Below the pieces are notes generated by a model. It worked only from the letters and a program-made list of their open reading frames with translations, ran no database searches and was not told the origin of the DNA. A DNA stretch of 64,000 nucleotides, from positions 2,912,030 to 2,976,029 of the forward strand of contig NZ_CP011971.1 in assembly GCF_001579945.1 (NCBI RefSeq), in the 5' to 3' direction. The position numbers and the translations under genes were made by a program. Of the stretch, positions 47,028 through 56,681 are shown in pieces. Each line of letters begins with the position of its first letter. Positions within the stretch are counted from its first letter, which is position 1. Source of the DNA: Steroidobacter denitrificans. Its GTDB lineage: Bacteria > Pseudomonadota > Gammaproteobacteria > Steroidobacterales > Steroidobacteraceae.

Positions 47028-48746
47028 TCAGTCTTCGCTGCTATTCACAGGCTCGTCGGCGGACACTTCGCAGCCTGGGATCCAGGCATCGCCTCGCGCA
47101 AGCGCCCACGCCCGCCGGTTGGACCGGCCTATGTCGATCACCTGCCGGGGATCCAGACACGGTCCGATGGCCTCTTTTCGCAAGAATAGCCAGCGACGAG
47201 TTGGATCTTCGAGCACCCATTCGTGCGCGCGCTGCCACTGAGCCGCACGTGGCTGCGTGAAGCCGAAATCCATCGCGCGCCGATCGGCTTGGAGCAGGTG
47301 CTGCTCGCGCCACCCCAACATAGCCAGGCCGGCATCGGGGCCGATGCGTTCACCGACACGCCGCATCAACGCTTGAGCGGAGCTGTCTGGGCTCAGGAGC
47401 GGCATGACACCCACGCCGTAAGTGGCCCACAACGCCGCAGTGACGATCACCAGCGCTATTTCCGGCTGTCGCTGCCTTCCCCACCCTGTCGCTATGATCG
47501 CTACAGAGGCGGCTCCTCCAAAGGCCAGCAACCACCACGACAGCGGCATCAACGTGGCGAGGTCCATGCCGCGGTCTTCGACCATCCACCGCAAACGCTC
47601 CGGCGACGCCAGCAGCAACCAGAGGCCCGCGCCGATGGTCACGATTACCAGTATGCCTAGGTATCCCCAGAGCAAGGCACGCACGGCGGTACGCCGCAGC
47701 AGTGCCGGCACCAGCGGCGCCGCTGCAACGCATAACGCCGGTAGCATGGGAAAGATGTACACATCGCGCTTTCCAGGGCTGACGGTGAAGAATGCCAGGA
47801 CCAATAATGCCCATGTCAGCAACAGTACGTAGCGTGCATCCTTGCGGCGGATACGACGCCACCATGCCGGTAGTAGCCAGGGCGCCAACAACGTGCCGGG
47901 CAGCCACAACGTCAGCATCGCTTGAAGGTAGTACCACGCCGGCTTTACATGATGCCAGGCGTCTGCGTAGCGCGTGCCGGTTTGCCTGAACAGTATTTCA
48001 CGTGCGTAGGCGTACGTTGCCGGATCGGTAGAGGACAGCGCGGCGGACAGCATCGGCACCAGCCAGACACTTGCGCCCAACAGGAAAGCAGTTGCACCGG
48101 CTAGTGCATGCCAACGCTGCGGTTGCACGGTCTGCCGAAACGCCGCGCGAACCCACAGCCACGGGAAAAAAACCAGCAGCGGCAGGAAGCCGACTCCCTT
48201 GGTCACCGTACCCAGGCCTGCAGAAAATGTACCCAGCGCCAGCAGCCACGGATTCGGCTTCTCGAGCAAATAGCGAAGCAGCGCCCACAATGACAGCGTG
48301 GTCATGCCCACCAGCACCATGTCGATCTGGGCACGCTTGGCTTGCAGCCCGAATTGCAGGCAGACGAATAGCCCGAACATAGCGTAAGGAGTGGCCCGGT
48401 ATCCCCATAGCCGGCGGGCCAGATCGCCCGTCAACCACAGCGTAAGCAGCGCCGCCAGGAGCGACGGCAGCAAGAAGGCCACTTGCCAGTCACGTACCAG
48501 CAAATAGCTGGCCGCTTGCATCCACATGAACATCGGCGGCTTCTCGGCATACAGTTCGGTGCCGCGGTGCGGAAATAACCACTGACCCGACTCCACCATC
48601 GCTTGCGCGGCGAGCACGAAGCGTGGCTCGTCAGCTGGCATGGGTTCACGCATTCCCAGGCCTGCCAACAGCGCAAGTGCTATCAAGACCCGCAGTAGCG
48701 GCACGGGGCGAAGAACGCGCGGGAGGCGGGAGTGTATTGAACTCAT
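47028..48746 (-). CDS. ArnT-like GT39/GT83 lipid A sugar transferase
   Basis: A 572-residue multi-helix transferase with the periplasmic-loop motif MPADEPRFVLAAQAMVESGQ and EKPPMFMWMQA that carries the catalytic acid in ArnT/PMT enzymes, followed by about 12 helices and a soluble C-terminus. ArnT moves 4-amino-arabinose (or galactosamine in relatives) from undecaprenyl phosphate to lipid A. No arnB/A/D synthesis genes are present, so the sugar is unknown. ATG 48746 is preferred to 48788. Confidence 0.85.
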   Translation of the reverse strand: MSSIHSRLPRVLRPVPLLRVLIALALLAGLGMREPMPADEPRFVLAAQAMVESGQWLFPHRGTELYAEKPPMFMWMQAASYLLVRDWQVAFLLPSLLAALLTLWLTGDLARRLWGYRATPYAMFGLFVCLQFGLQAKRAQIDMVLVGMTTLSLWALLRYLLEKPNPWLLALGTFSAGLGTVTKGVGFLPLLVFFPWLWVRAAFRQTVQPQRWHALAGATAFLLGASVWLVPMLSAALSSTDPATYAYAREILFRQTGTRYADAWHHVKPAWYYLQAMLTLWLPGTLLAPWLLPAWWRRIRRKDARYVLLLTWALLVLAFFTVSPGKRDVYIFPMLPALCVAAAPLVPALLRRTAVRALLWGYLGILVIVTIGAGLWLLLASPERLRWMVEDRGMDLATLMPLSWWLLAFGGAASVAIIATGWGRQRQPEIALVIVTAALWATYGVGVMPLLSPDSSAQALMRRVGERIGPDAGLAMLGWREQHLLQADRRAMDFGFTQPRAAQWQRAHEWVLEDPTRRWLFLRKEAIGPCLDPRQVIDIGRSNRRAWALARGDAWIPGCEVSADEPVNSSED

Positions 48747-48882
48747 CAGATTACGGGCAGGACGACGCCATGCAGGAGGGTGGGCCATCGCATGTATGAA
48801 AACCGTCGCAGTCCGACAATTTTCTGACGTAAGACCTGCAATGCTTCAAGCCTGCGTCATTACTGTCCAGAGAACCTCGTCG

Positions 48883-49587
48883 ATGCGGCTGCTGGTCATC
48901 GAAGATAACCGGAGTCTGGTGGCCAATCTCTTTGAGTACTTCGAGATGCGTGGTCACATCCTCGATGCCGCGCCTGACGGCGCCACCGGCCTGCATCTGG
49001 CGACCACCCAAATCTACGATGCGATCGTCCTGGACTGGATGTTGCCGAGGATGGCCGGTCCCGATGTGCTACGCCGCTTGCGCGAGGATCACGCCTCGGT
49101 CGTGCCGGTCATCATGCTGACCGCACGCGATGAATTGCCGGACAAAATTGCCGGCTTCCGTGCCGGTGCCGACGACTACCTGACCAAGCCCTTCGCGCTA
49201 CCCGAGTTGGAAGTACGGCTGAGCGCGCTGATGGCGCGCGCTCAGGGGCGCCAGCGCCGCAGCGTGCTGGAAGTCCATGATCTGCGTCTGGATTTAGCCA
49301 CGCTGGAAATCACTCGAGCCGGACAGGTGCTGCATTTGTACCCGGCGTGCCGGAAATTGCTGGAGACGCTGATGCAGGCCAGTCCTGCGGTCGTCATGCG
49401 CCAGCAGTTGGAACACGCATTGTGGGGCGACGACCCGCCGGACGGGGACCTTCTCCGCTCTCATATCTACGAACTACGCCGCCGCGTGGACGGCCCATTC
49501 CCGGTCAAGCTCATTCAAACCTTACCGCGTACCGGCTACCGTTTGGCCGCACCTTACGAATCCCCCGCTCGTGACGACGCGTCGTAG
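48883..49587 (+). CDS. OmpR-family response regulator, system B
   Basis: A 234-residue regulator: RLLVIEDNRSLVANLFEYFE, phospho-Asp in LDWMLPRMAG, DDYLTKPFALPELEVRL, winged helix with LEHALWGDDPPDGDLLRSHI. Paralogue of the regulator at 43772. It starts 136 bp from the divergent ArnT-like gene, so it may control that operon. It overlaps its kinase gene by 17 bp. Confidence 0.92.
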   Translation: MRLLVIEDNRSLVANLFEYFEMRGHILDAAPDGATGLHLATTQIYDAIVLDWMLPRMAGPDVLRRLREDHASVVPVIMLTARDELPDKIAGFRAGADDYLTKPFALPELEVRLSALMARAQGRQRRSVLEVHDLRLDLATLEITRAGQVLHLYPACRKLLETLMQASPAVVMRQQLEHALWGDDPPDGDLLRSHIYELRRRVDGPFPVKLIQTLPRTGYRLAAPYESPARDDAS

Positions 49588-50866
49588 CCTGCACGCACAG
49601 GTCATGTCGTGGCTATTCGGCTATGCCGTAGCGCTCACCGGGGCAGTGACGCTGCATGGCTTCCTCGTCAACGAGTTCGCCGAGAATTTGGTGTGGGAAT
49701 CGCTGTTGCAGCGCGAGTTGGAAAACCACTTGCAGCGTACGGCGGAAGACCCAAGCTATCAATGGCGCCACACCGACAGCCTGCAGCTCTACGGCACACC
49801 AGGGCACGTGACGCCACCCGCCCTGTCCGCACTGCCCGAGGGTGTGCATGACGATTTCTGGTTGGACGGCCGCGAAACGGTGGTGCTGGTTCAGCGTGTG
49901 GACGGCGTAAACTACGCCATCGTCCTGGACATCGCCGATCTGGAAGCACAGGAGGCCACACTGACCTTGTTTGTGGCTGGCTTGGCATTGACCCTGGTGG
50001 TGGTGATGGGGCTGATGGTCGCATGGGGACTGCGGCGATCATTGCGGCCCCTGCTGAGCCTGGCGGATGATATTGGCGCCCTGGCGCCAGATCGCGCGGG
50101 CCAGCACGTTACGGTGGACCGGAAGGCCAGTTCCGAGCTGCATATCATCGCCAACTCGTTGAACGATTACCTGCACCGGCAGGACGAGTTTGTCGAACGC
50201 GAGCGCGCTTTCAATAACACCGCCAGCCACGAGTTGCGCACACCCATAGCGGTGATCGGGGGTGCCGCCGAACTGGCCCTGGACCAGCCCGGCCTGCTAC
50301 CAGCCGTGCGCCACCAGATACAGCGAATCCGTCGCACCGCGCGCGACGTGGAGCACTTGATCACATTGTTGCTGACGCTGGCCAAGGATCCCGCGCGTTT
50401 GATGCGCACCGACGATGTCGTGCTGTTACATGAGCTTCTACCGGAAATCATCGACGACCATCGTCATCTGTTGCGGGGCAAGGCGCTGTCGATCGTGGTA
50501 GACGAACTGGCACCGTCCAGCGTGTCGGCTCCGCCGCATCTGGTGCAGGCCGCCATCGGCAACCTGCTGCGTAATGCCATCGAGAACAGCGACCAGGGAG
50601 AAATTCACATTCGCCTGGAAACGGACGCTACGGTCGTCATCCAGGATCCTGGACACGGCATGACGCCCGAGGAGATCAGCCGCATCTATACGCAAATAGC
50701 GCGCGGCGGCGGCCGGGAGGGGGGCGGCATCGGCCTGGAGCTGTTGGGCCGGCTGTGCGAACACCTGGGTTGGACGCTATCCATCATGTCCACACCAGGA
50801 CGCGGCACGCTGAGTCAGCTGCGGTTGTTGGATCGGAGAAACGCGGCCAGTTCAAATAGGGCATGA
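49571..50866 (+). CDS. Sensor histidine kinase, system B
   Basis: A 431-residue kinase starting at GTG 49571 (an ATG at 49604 is possible). Helix 1 (GYAVALTGAVTLHGFLVNEF), a sensor domain (RTAEDPSYQWRHTDSLQLYG), helix 2 (TLVVVMGLMVAWGL), H-box SHELRTPIAVIGGAAE and ATPase box DPGHGM. The whole layout matches the kinase at 44476, including 'HGxLVNE' and 'YG-x-x-G', so both may sense a similar envelope cue. Confidence 0.92.
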   Translation: MTTRRSLHAQVMSWLFGYAVALTGAVTLHGFLVNEFAENLVWESLLQRELENHLQRTAEDPSYQWRHTDSLQLYGTPGHVTPPALSALPEGVHDDFWLDGRETVVLVQRVDGVNYAIVLDIADLEAQEATLTLFVAGLALTLVVVMGLMVAWGLRRSLRPLLSLADDIGALAPDRAGQHVTVDRKASSELHIIANSLNDYLHRQDEFVERERAFNNTASHELRTPIAVIGGAAELALDQPGLLPAVRHQIQRIRRTARDVEHLITLLLTLAKDPARLMRTDDVVLLHELLPEIIDDHRHLLRGKALSIVVDELAPSSVSAPPHLVQAAIGNLLRNAIENSDQGEIHIRLETDATVVIQDPGHGMTPEEISRIYTQIARGGGREGGGIGLELLGRLCEHLGWTLSIMSTPGRGTLSQLRLLDRRNAASSNRA

Positions 50867-51594
50867 AAACATCCCCGCACCGATGCTATCAGCCACGTTC
50901 TTAGCGGTAGGCGTGCCAACGCCGTGTGTGTCTCCGCGCGTATGTCCAGCGGTCCCACCGCCAACCACACCGCCTCGATCCGGATCATCTCAACAACTCG
51001 TGCAGCCAGACGCTACACGCCGCGGCACCTTTAGCCGGCCAACTCATCTTGATCGCAAGCTACCGCGCTGCACCTTGATCCGGATCTCACCGCGAGCACT
51101 TCAACCTCAGCCACGGACTTCGAGCCTTCCGCCTCGACCACCCCCTTGCGCAGCATGTTCGCACCAGACTGTTGGCCAGGGCGATCACTGCAATCGACAC
51201 CCCTGCCCCCGGCAAGCCTCGATCACCGAGGTCTTGAATGCTGGAGTGTATCGTCTGCGCCGCTGTCGCTACGCTCGAAGCGTCCATGTGTCCGCCTTAA
51301 TCTACGCGGACACGAGTATCCTTCCGGCTACCCCTTCAGGAAAGATAACTTCCCCGGACGGTTACGATCCAGGAGCAAGCAGTAGAAGTTCAGAGTCTCA
51401 TACTCAGACGGTAGCGGCGATCGATTCGCCAGATCGCCCGGCAGAACGGGCTATCACGCAACACCGTTCGGCGGTATCTGCGCGAGCAGCCCGAGGTCAG
51501 GTACGGATAGCGCCAGTCACGGCGCTGCACATCCGGCTAGGTGCACCCAATATCAGGTTGCCCAGCGTCTGCAGGCAGCCCCGGCGCTCACCGC
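50867..51594. other. Eroded region with IS remnants
   Basis: 728 bp without an intact gene. The minus strand around 51087-51290 has SIAVIALANSLVRT, which faintly recalls the C-terminus of IS110-type transposases. The plus strand at 51421-51510 carries an IS21-like HTH. The rest has no family I recognise. It lies where qatA would be expected upstream of qatB. Confidence 0.4.
51421..51510 (+). pseudogene. IstA-type N-terminal HTH relic
   Basis: 29 codons read SIRQIARQNGLSRNTVRRYL then REQPEVRYG and stop. This is the helix-turn-helix of IS21-family IstA ('SIRxIARxLGLSRNTVRxYLR'). Nothing of the catalytic domain follows. It differs from the IstA at 55122. Confidence 0.5.
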
Positions 51595-51966
51595 TCAAAT
51601 AAGATCTACACACGCAAACGCAATCAGTTCAAGTTCCTCCGCAGAGGCATCCAGAAGATTACAGACAGCCTCGAACGCCGGGATCATGTATTCGAGATCG
51701 TCGACCTCCCATTTCGTGACTATTGCGTACCGGCAGCACTGGACTATGGAAACCGCTTTGAAGATCCGCTCGCGTTCAGCCTCCACTCGCTCGGCAAGCG
51801 GTGGAGCGGCATCGAGTCCGGTAATTGGTGGTGCGCTCTTGCGCGTCTTGGCATTCCCTTTCGATCCTGGCGCGGGGGTACGGGATTCTCTCGGCAGGCG
51901 TGTGCGCTTGATTGCGCCCTTGGTGGAAGGGCCGGACTTCTTCGAGGTAGACTTCTCTGAAACCAT
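51595..51966 (-). CDS. Hypothetical protein with basic N-terminus
   Basis: A 123-residue protein: a Lys/Ser/Pro-rich basic half (SEKSTSKKSGPSTKGAIKRT) and an acidic, helical second half (WEVDDLEYMIPAFEAVCNLL, then DASAEELELIAF). ATG 51966 follows ggagg at about -9. I do not recognise the family. No neighbour is on the same strand; it fills the place upstream of the broken qat genes. Confidence 0.55.
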   Translation of the reverse strand: MVSEKSTSKKSGPSTKGAIKRTRLPRESRTPAPGSKGNAKTRKSAPPITGLDAAPPLAERVEAERERIFKAVSIVQCCRYAIVTKWEVDDLEYMIPAFEAVCNLLDASAEELELIAFACVDLI

Positions 51967-52171
51967 GACTTCCTCCGGGATGGTATGTGTCCTCAGGTAA
52001 GGCAGCACCGCACCAGAAACTAGCGAGGATTTGATGAACGAGCGCCCGTTCTTCGATTTCTCACGAAGCTGCCGAGAGCCACATCAATGGCGAAATAGCC
52101 GGAGATAGGAGCGACGACGAGGAAGATGCCCAACGTCCGCCCGCTTCCATCGTCCGGTTCTGATGTAATGA

Positions 52172-52951
52172 GCGAATGCCCTGCAGGCGAGTTGCCGGCT
52201 TCGGCAGACCGTTGCGTATAGGCAGTCGTCACAAGGTGGAGAGGATGACGAGGGCCAAGCGGCATCACCACCTGCAGGCCCAGCAACAGCCCCGCCTGGA
52301 CGATATCAACAAGCTCGTGGAGCATTGACGGGGTTTGTTCGGTCCGGCAGCAGCTCCGATCTTCGTCGAGGTATTTCAAGCTTCGTGAAGAAAGGCATGG
52401 GAGGGTCGTCGAGGGCCGGGAGCCGCATGCGGACGAGCGCAATTGCGGCCTCGTCATTGGGTGGATTCCTGGCTACAGCCCGTGATGGCAACGATCCCGC
52501 CATTAACGCATGGGTCGACTCGATAAGGCAGCGTGGACTTTCGGCGAAGGATACCGCGCTCGAAGTTGTGCAGAGATTAGTTCCAGTTGGGGGCAGCGTC
52601 GATGAGGAGTCTGCCAGGAATGCCATGGATCACGCCATTGCCCATCTCTACGAAATGGAGCCAAACGCAGACATCTTCAATTTAACGGACGACCAGATAG
52701 CCAGCTTGATGGCGTATACCGTGGCATTTGATGTTTACAACCGCGTCCAGCTTGAACTTGGTCGAGTCTTCGAGAAACTTCAATACGCACCACAGGTTGT
52801 TCAGAGTCGCTTGGGACAGGTGCTCGACTACATCATGGTTGTAGTCAATCGATCGATGGAGAAGGCCCGCGCTGGTGGCGTGGAGCGAGCCATGCGAGAA
52901 ATCGCGAATGCAGCGCTGCAAGATGCGCTAACGGTATTTGCCGAATCATGA
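52172..52951 (+). CDS. qatB: QatB-like protein, N-terminus missing
   Basis: The QatB core is clear: GALTGFVRSGSSSDLRRGIS, SSFVKKGMGGSSRAGSRM, NLTDDQIASLMAYTVAFDVY and a C-terminal helix to VFAES. The frame stays open back to 52172 with a Pro/Ala-rich linker (GQAASPPAGPATAPPGRYQQ), but the only start seen is TTG 52325 and the usual front of QatB is absent; a stop or frame break lies upstream. QatB is an essential partner of unknown mechanism in the QatABCD anti-phage system. It overlaps qatC by 4 bp. Confidence 0.75.
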   Translation, partial: ANALQASCRLRQTVAYRQSSQGGEDDEGQAASPPAGPATAPPGRYQQARGALTGFVRSGSSSDLRRGISSFVKKGMGGSSRAGSRMRTSAIAASSLGGFLATARDGNDPAINAWVDSIRQRGLSAKDTALEVVQRLVPVGGSVDEESARNAMDHAIAHLYEMEPNADIFNLTDDQIASLMAYTVAFDVYNRVQLELGRVFEKLQYAPQVVQSRLGQVLDYIMVVVNRSMEKARAGGVERAMREIANAALQDALTVFAES

Positions 52952-54204
52952 ACATTATCTGTTCGAGCGTCGATGCACTACCGGCTTCCCTGCCTTCGGG
53001 AGCGCGCGCATTCACCTTCTTGGAGTCATCATCACGACCAACGGTGGGCCGCATAGCCCACGGCTGGCGCCGAGAACTGGAGAAGGCTGGCTATGCGCCT
53101 TCAACCCCAGTGTGGGACTTTGTGCTCTTTTGCTTCGCCGTTTGTGCAGCCGACATAGCTGTCCTTCGCAAGAAAAGTGCGGACGGATGGACTCGCCAGA
53201 TTGAGCTTGATATTACGCTCAGCGATCCAGCCCCATGGGAAAAGAATAAACGCATTGCGGAGAATATGCTGCGGGTGCTAACTGGTGATTTCTGGACACT
53301 TCGATTCAGTGAAGGCGGCCCTACTCCACCGAAAGGTCAGCGTCGACTCTGTGACCGCGACTGTGTTGCATTGCTTTCCGGGGGGCTCGATAGCCTGATA
53401 GGAGGCATTGATGCTGTCGCTCAAGGGCGTAAGCCAATCTTCGTTTCGCACCTTGCTTTTGAGGACTCGGCCAGACAAGTTGCCTACGCCAAAACATTGG
53501 GTGGTACAGATTGGCATCAACAGTGGAGTCACCGCATTGTTTTCGAGGGTGAAAAAGAAACCTCTACAAGGGCTCGCTCAATGGCCTTCTATGGCCTAGC
53601 CGTGCTCGCAACATCACTGCTATCACAGAAGAAACCAGAGATTCTAGTCGCAGAGAATGGTTTCATTAGCCTTAATCCGCCACTACTGCCAGGCAGGATG
53701 GCTAGCCTTAGCACCAGAACTACGCATCCGTTATTCATGCGCCTGCTGCAAGAGATGCTCGAAGGCATAGGCATCGAAGCAAGTTTGCTCATGCCATACC
53801 GGTTCAAGACTAAAGGAGAGATGCTGCGGGAATGTGCGAATCAAACGATCCTCGAAACGCATGCGTGTGACACCACAAGCTGTGGACGTTTTCGCACTTA
53901 CAACCGGATGCACTGCGGACGTTGTGTGCCATGCATGGTTCGCAAGGCTGCCATTCACCATTGGGGACATCCCGATACGACAAATTACAAGTTTTCATCC
54001 CTTTCTTCATCAGGCAAAGCGAGTGCGGATGACCCCATGGCGGTAGCATGCGCGGTTCTTTCTGCTGAGCAACGTGGCCTTGATTCCTTCCTTGGTGCAA
54101 CGCTGTCTTTTGCTCCTCAGGCTGATCGCCAAAATTATCGGCGTGTTATTGAACAAGGATTGAGCGAGCTGGCGGTTTTGCTTCGAGCAGATGGCGTAAT
54201 CTGA
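52948..54204 (+). CDS. qatC: QatC, QueC-like ATPase of Qat defence
   Basis: A 418-residue protein with an N-terminal extension, a PP-loop SGGLDS at 144-149 and a Cys cluster (CDTTSCGRFRTY; HCGRCVPC) as in QueC, the 7-cyano-7-deazaguanine synthase. The length and the qatB/qatD neighbours identify QatC rather than a queuosine gene. It appears intact; the start overlaps qatB and the stop overlaps qatD. Confidence 0.88.
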   Translation: MNIICSSVDALPASLPSGARAFTFLESSSRPTVGRIAHGWRRELEKAGYAPSTPVWDFVLFCFAVCAADIAVLRKKSADGWTRQIELDITLSDPAPWEKNKRIAENMLRVLTGDFWTLRFSEGGPTPPKGQRRLCDRDCVALLSGGLDSLIGGIDAVAQGRKPIFVSHLAFEDSARQVAYAKTLGGTDWHQQWSHRIVFEGEKETSTRARSMAFYGLAVLATSLLSQKKPEILVAENGFISLNPPLLPGRMASLSTRTTHPLFMRLLQEMLEGIGIEASLLMPYRFKTKGEMLRECANQTILETHACDTTSCGRFRTYNRMHCGRCVPCMVRKAAIHHWGHPDTTNYKFSSLSSSGKASADDPMAVACAVLSAEQRGLDSFLGATLSFAPQADRQNYRRVIEQGLSELAVLLRADGVI

Positions 54205-54278
54205 TGGATTTCCATTGTCACCTGGACCTCTATCCCAATGCGAAGCAAGTCTATGCTGATGCACTGAGAAAGGTGGAG
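54204..54278 (+). pseudogene. qatD: qatD, 5' part (TatD-like nuclease)
   Basis: 25 codons, MDFHCHLDLYPNAKQVYADA then LRKVE, with the HxH metal motif of TatD nucleases. An IS21-family element begins right after codon 25. The target duplication GTGGAG is at 54273-54278. Joining to 57055 restores one open frame. Confidence 0.85.
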
Positions 54279-54366
54279 TGCAGGATTTCGCGCAATGGAC
54301 CCGCCCGATTTCCTCTGATTGGACCCACCTTGCGTGGGTTACCGGCGGAGCCGCTGGCGAGGAGTT

Positions 54367-55125
54367 TTACGCGTCCTTTTTGCGCGAAGCAAGTTTCTTG
54401 GCCTTGACACCGCGGTAGCTCTCGCCGGTGACCTCGATGGTCAGCGCCGAGTGCTGCAGCCGATCGAAGATGGCGTCTGCGATGACGGTGTCCGCGATCA
54501 CCTCGCTCCAGTGAGCGAGGGGCAACTGGGAGGTGAACACCACGGATTTGCTGCTCGATCGCTCTTCCAGGATCTCGCATAGATCCTGAGCCTCGGTGGC
54601 GGTCAGTTTGCGGCTGCCCATCTCATCAAAGATGATCAGATCTAACTTGGCGAGCTTGTCCCGATAGCGCAGATACGTGCCGCTGGAGCGTGCCAGATTG
54701 AGATTCTCGAGCCACTTGGTGATGCTGGTGAACATGACGGATTTCCCGGTAGCACACGCGTGAAGTCCCGCGGCCTGCGCCACGAAGGTCTTGCCGACGC
54801 CAGTGGGTCCGAGGAGCATCAGTGGCCGTGCATCTGCGAGCCAGTCGAGGCTTTGGATCTCTTTGATCTGTGCTCGAGTGAGCGAACGCTTCGCGGTGAA
54901 GTCGAAGTCTTCGAAGGCCGGACGATCGCGGAACCGGGCGGCTTTGATGCGATTAGCGGTTTTACGCTGTTGCCGGTAATCGACTTCGGCTTGCACCAAC
55001 TGATTGAGCAACTCGCTGCTACTGAGCTGATCGCGGGTGGCCTCGGCGAGTGCGTTGTCCAGCACGCCGAGCATACCGAGCAGCTTCATCTCGGCCAACT
55101 GATTTTTTACCATGGCAATACTCAT
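54367..55125 (-). CDS. istB: IstB, IS21-family ATPase helper
   Basis: A 252-residue AAA+ protein with Walker A LLGPTGVGKTFVA, Walker B LIIFDEMGSR and the late VVFTSQLPLAHWSEVIADTV. It prepares target DNA for IstA. The start overlaps the istA stop by 4 bp. It appears intact. Confidence 0.92.
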   Translation of the reverse strand: MSIAMVKNQLAEMKLLGMLGVLDNALAEATRDQLSSSELLNQLVQAEVDYRQQRKTANRIKAARFRDRPAFEDFDFTAKRSLTRAQIKEIQSLDWLADARPLMLLGPTGVGKTFVAQAAGLHACATGKSVMFTSITKWLENLNLARSSGTYLRYRDKLAKLDLIIFDEMGSRKLTATEAQDLCEILEERSSSKSVVFTSQLPLAHWSEVIADTVIADAIFDRLQHSALTIEVTGESYRGVKAKKLASRKKDA

Positions 55126-56681
55126 AGCGGTAGATTCTCCTGGGCTGCAGTAGATGAGAGAGAAGGTTTGTCAGCGGCCTGCAGCGCTGCGCCGCCAACG
55201 TACCGGAGCATGGGATTGCCGGGCTTGCGCACGATGTCGCGCTCGGGCTGGGAGTTCATCGATTGTTTACGCGCCTGAGCGAGCAATTCCTTGAAGTACG
55301 GGACACGGATCCGGTTGTAGCGGCGCATGGCGGCAATGGCTGCGGCGATACGTACGCTGGCAAGTTCGTGTCCAACAAGATTGATCTCTTTGGTGCATGC
55401 CGAGACCAGCCCCATGGCGCGACGGATATGTGCAAAAACGTCGTCGTTGAACAACTCGATGAAGAGCGCGTGAAGATCGGCGTGGATAAAACGCGACTGT
55501 GACAACAGCCGCTGCGGTGTCGACTCGTAATAGGCATCGGAGTTCGGCGGGAAGTGTTCCTTGATCTTGATCCGCTGGCCGGATTTCATGCGGCAGCGTG
55601 GATGGACCGCCAGGCGTTCCAGGTTCAGGAAGATCTCGACCTGGTTATCGGTGAGCTTGATTCGTAGCGTTTTATGACGATGGATGTGCGGCGCGCTGTA
55701 GTAATCGCCTTCCACGGCGAGGAAGCAATCGGGATGCAGTTTCGCCTCCTTCCACTCCCCGCCATCGTACTCGGCTGTGGGCAACGCCTTGAGCGCGGCC
55801 CTTTCGATTGTCTCGAAGCGTTCGCGGCGCGAGACGCCAAAGCGTCGGTGCCGCTGGTCATTGATCCGCTCAACGCATACCATGAGCGCTCGATTGATCT
55901 CGGCGATGCAGGTAAATCGTGAGTGACGAAAGCGGAAGCGAAAGTAGCGACCGAGGATTTTTACCAGTCCCTCGACGATCGCCTTGTCCTTCGGCCTTCT
56001 GACGCGCGCCGGAACGATTGCCGTGGAAAAATGCGCGGCCATGTGTGCATAGTTTTCGTTCAGATCGGGGTCGTACAAGTGACATTTGACGACCCCTTGC
56101 CGCAAACAATCAGGTACGGTGACGTGAGGCACGCCGTTGTAATAGGCGTACATGCGTCGATGGCTGGCGATCCAGTTGCGGCTCTTCATATCCTCCGCCG
56201 CCCAGGCAAACAGCAATTGGCTGAAGCCCAGGCCGGACACGAACACATAAGCTTTGTGGATTTCGCCGGTCTTGATGTCGTACCACTCGATCGGATCGCC
56301 GGCGTAATCGACTTCGACGCGCTCCCCGGGCTCGAACGTTCGGGCGGTAACGCTGGCGTTGCGACACTGCGGGAACTTGCGATAAAACTGCTTCCAGAAG
56401 TTGGAGTACGTCGTCAGCGTCTGCGCCTTTTCTTCCCAAATGAACTTCAGCGGATGACCCAGCCCCAGATCGTGAATGATCACCGGCCAATCCAGCTGCG
56501 ACATCCACAGTGGATCCGGACTCGCGGCGATCGCGTGTGTCACGCGCACGCCGTCGCGGATCTCGCGCACCAGGCGGCGTGAGCAACTCAACGCGCTCGC
56601 GATCTCACGTACGCTGCGGCCCTCGGCGAGCCGTCGTTTGATTTCTTCATATCTCTGCACCGTCAATTCCCTCCGCGCCAT
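55122..56681 (-). CDS. istA: IstA, IS21-family transposase
   Basis: About 519 residues from ATG 56681 (ARRELTVQRYEEIKRRLAEG): N-terminal HTH (SVREIASALSCSRRLVREI), a DDE core (VEVDYAGDPIEWYDIKTGEI; GLGFSQLLFAWA; KDKAIVEGLVKILGRYFRFR) and a C-terminal domain. The frame is open to ATG 56876, but those 65 residues are not IstA-like. It appears intact. Confidence 0.9.
   Translation of the reverse strand: MARRELTVQRYEEIKRRLAEGRSVREIASALSCSRRLVREIRDGVRVTHAIAASPDPLWMSQLDWPVIIHDLGLGHPLKFIWEEKAQTLTTYSNFWKQFYRKFPQCRNASVTARTFEPGERVEVDYAGDPIEWYDIKTGEIHKAYVFVSGLGFSQLLFAWAAEDMKSRNWIASHRRMYAYYNGVPHVTVPDCLRQGVVKCHLYDPDLNENYAHMAAHFSTAIVPARVRRPKDKAIVEGLVKILGRYFRFRFRHSRFTCIAEINRALMVCVERINDQRHRRFGVSRRERFETIERAALKALPTAEYDGGEWKEAKLHPDCFLAVEGDYYSAPHIHRHKTLRIKLTDNQVEIFLNLERLAVHPRCRMKSGQRIKIKEHFPPNSDAYYESTPQRLLSQSRFIHADLHALFIELFNDDVFAHIRRAMGLVSACTKEINLVGHELASVRIAAAIAAMRRYNRIRVPYFKELLAQARKQSMNSQPERDIVRKPGNPMLRYVGGAALQAADKPSLSSTAAQENLPL

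Noticed and set aside
51087-51290. Possible IS110-type transposase tail on the minus strand
   Set aside because: Only about 14 residues (SIAVIALANSLVRT) look right and a second frame looks equally protein-like; not enough to annotate as a gene.
50883-51602. 239-codon open frame in the gap after system B kinase
   Set aside because: Ser/Pro/Arg-rich translation, no ribosome site and no family; the region contains IS remnants in other frames.
52020-52457. 145-codon open frame on the minus strand across the qatB front
   Set aside because: It opposes the QatB frame, which has clear family sequence; codon pattern is that of a shadow.
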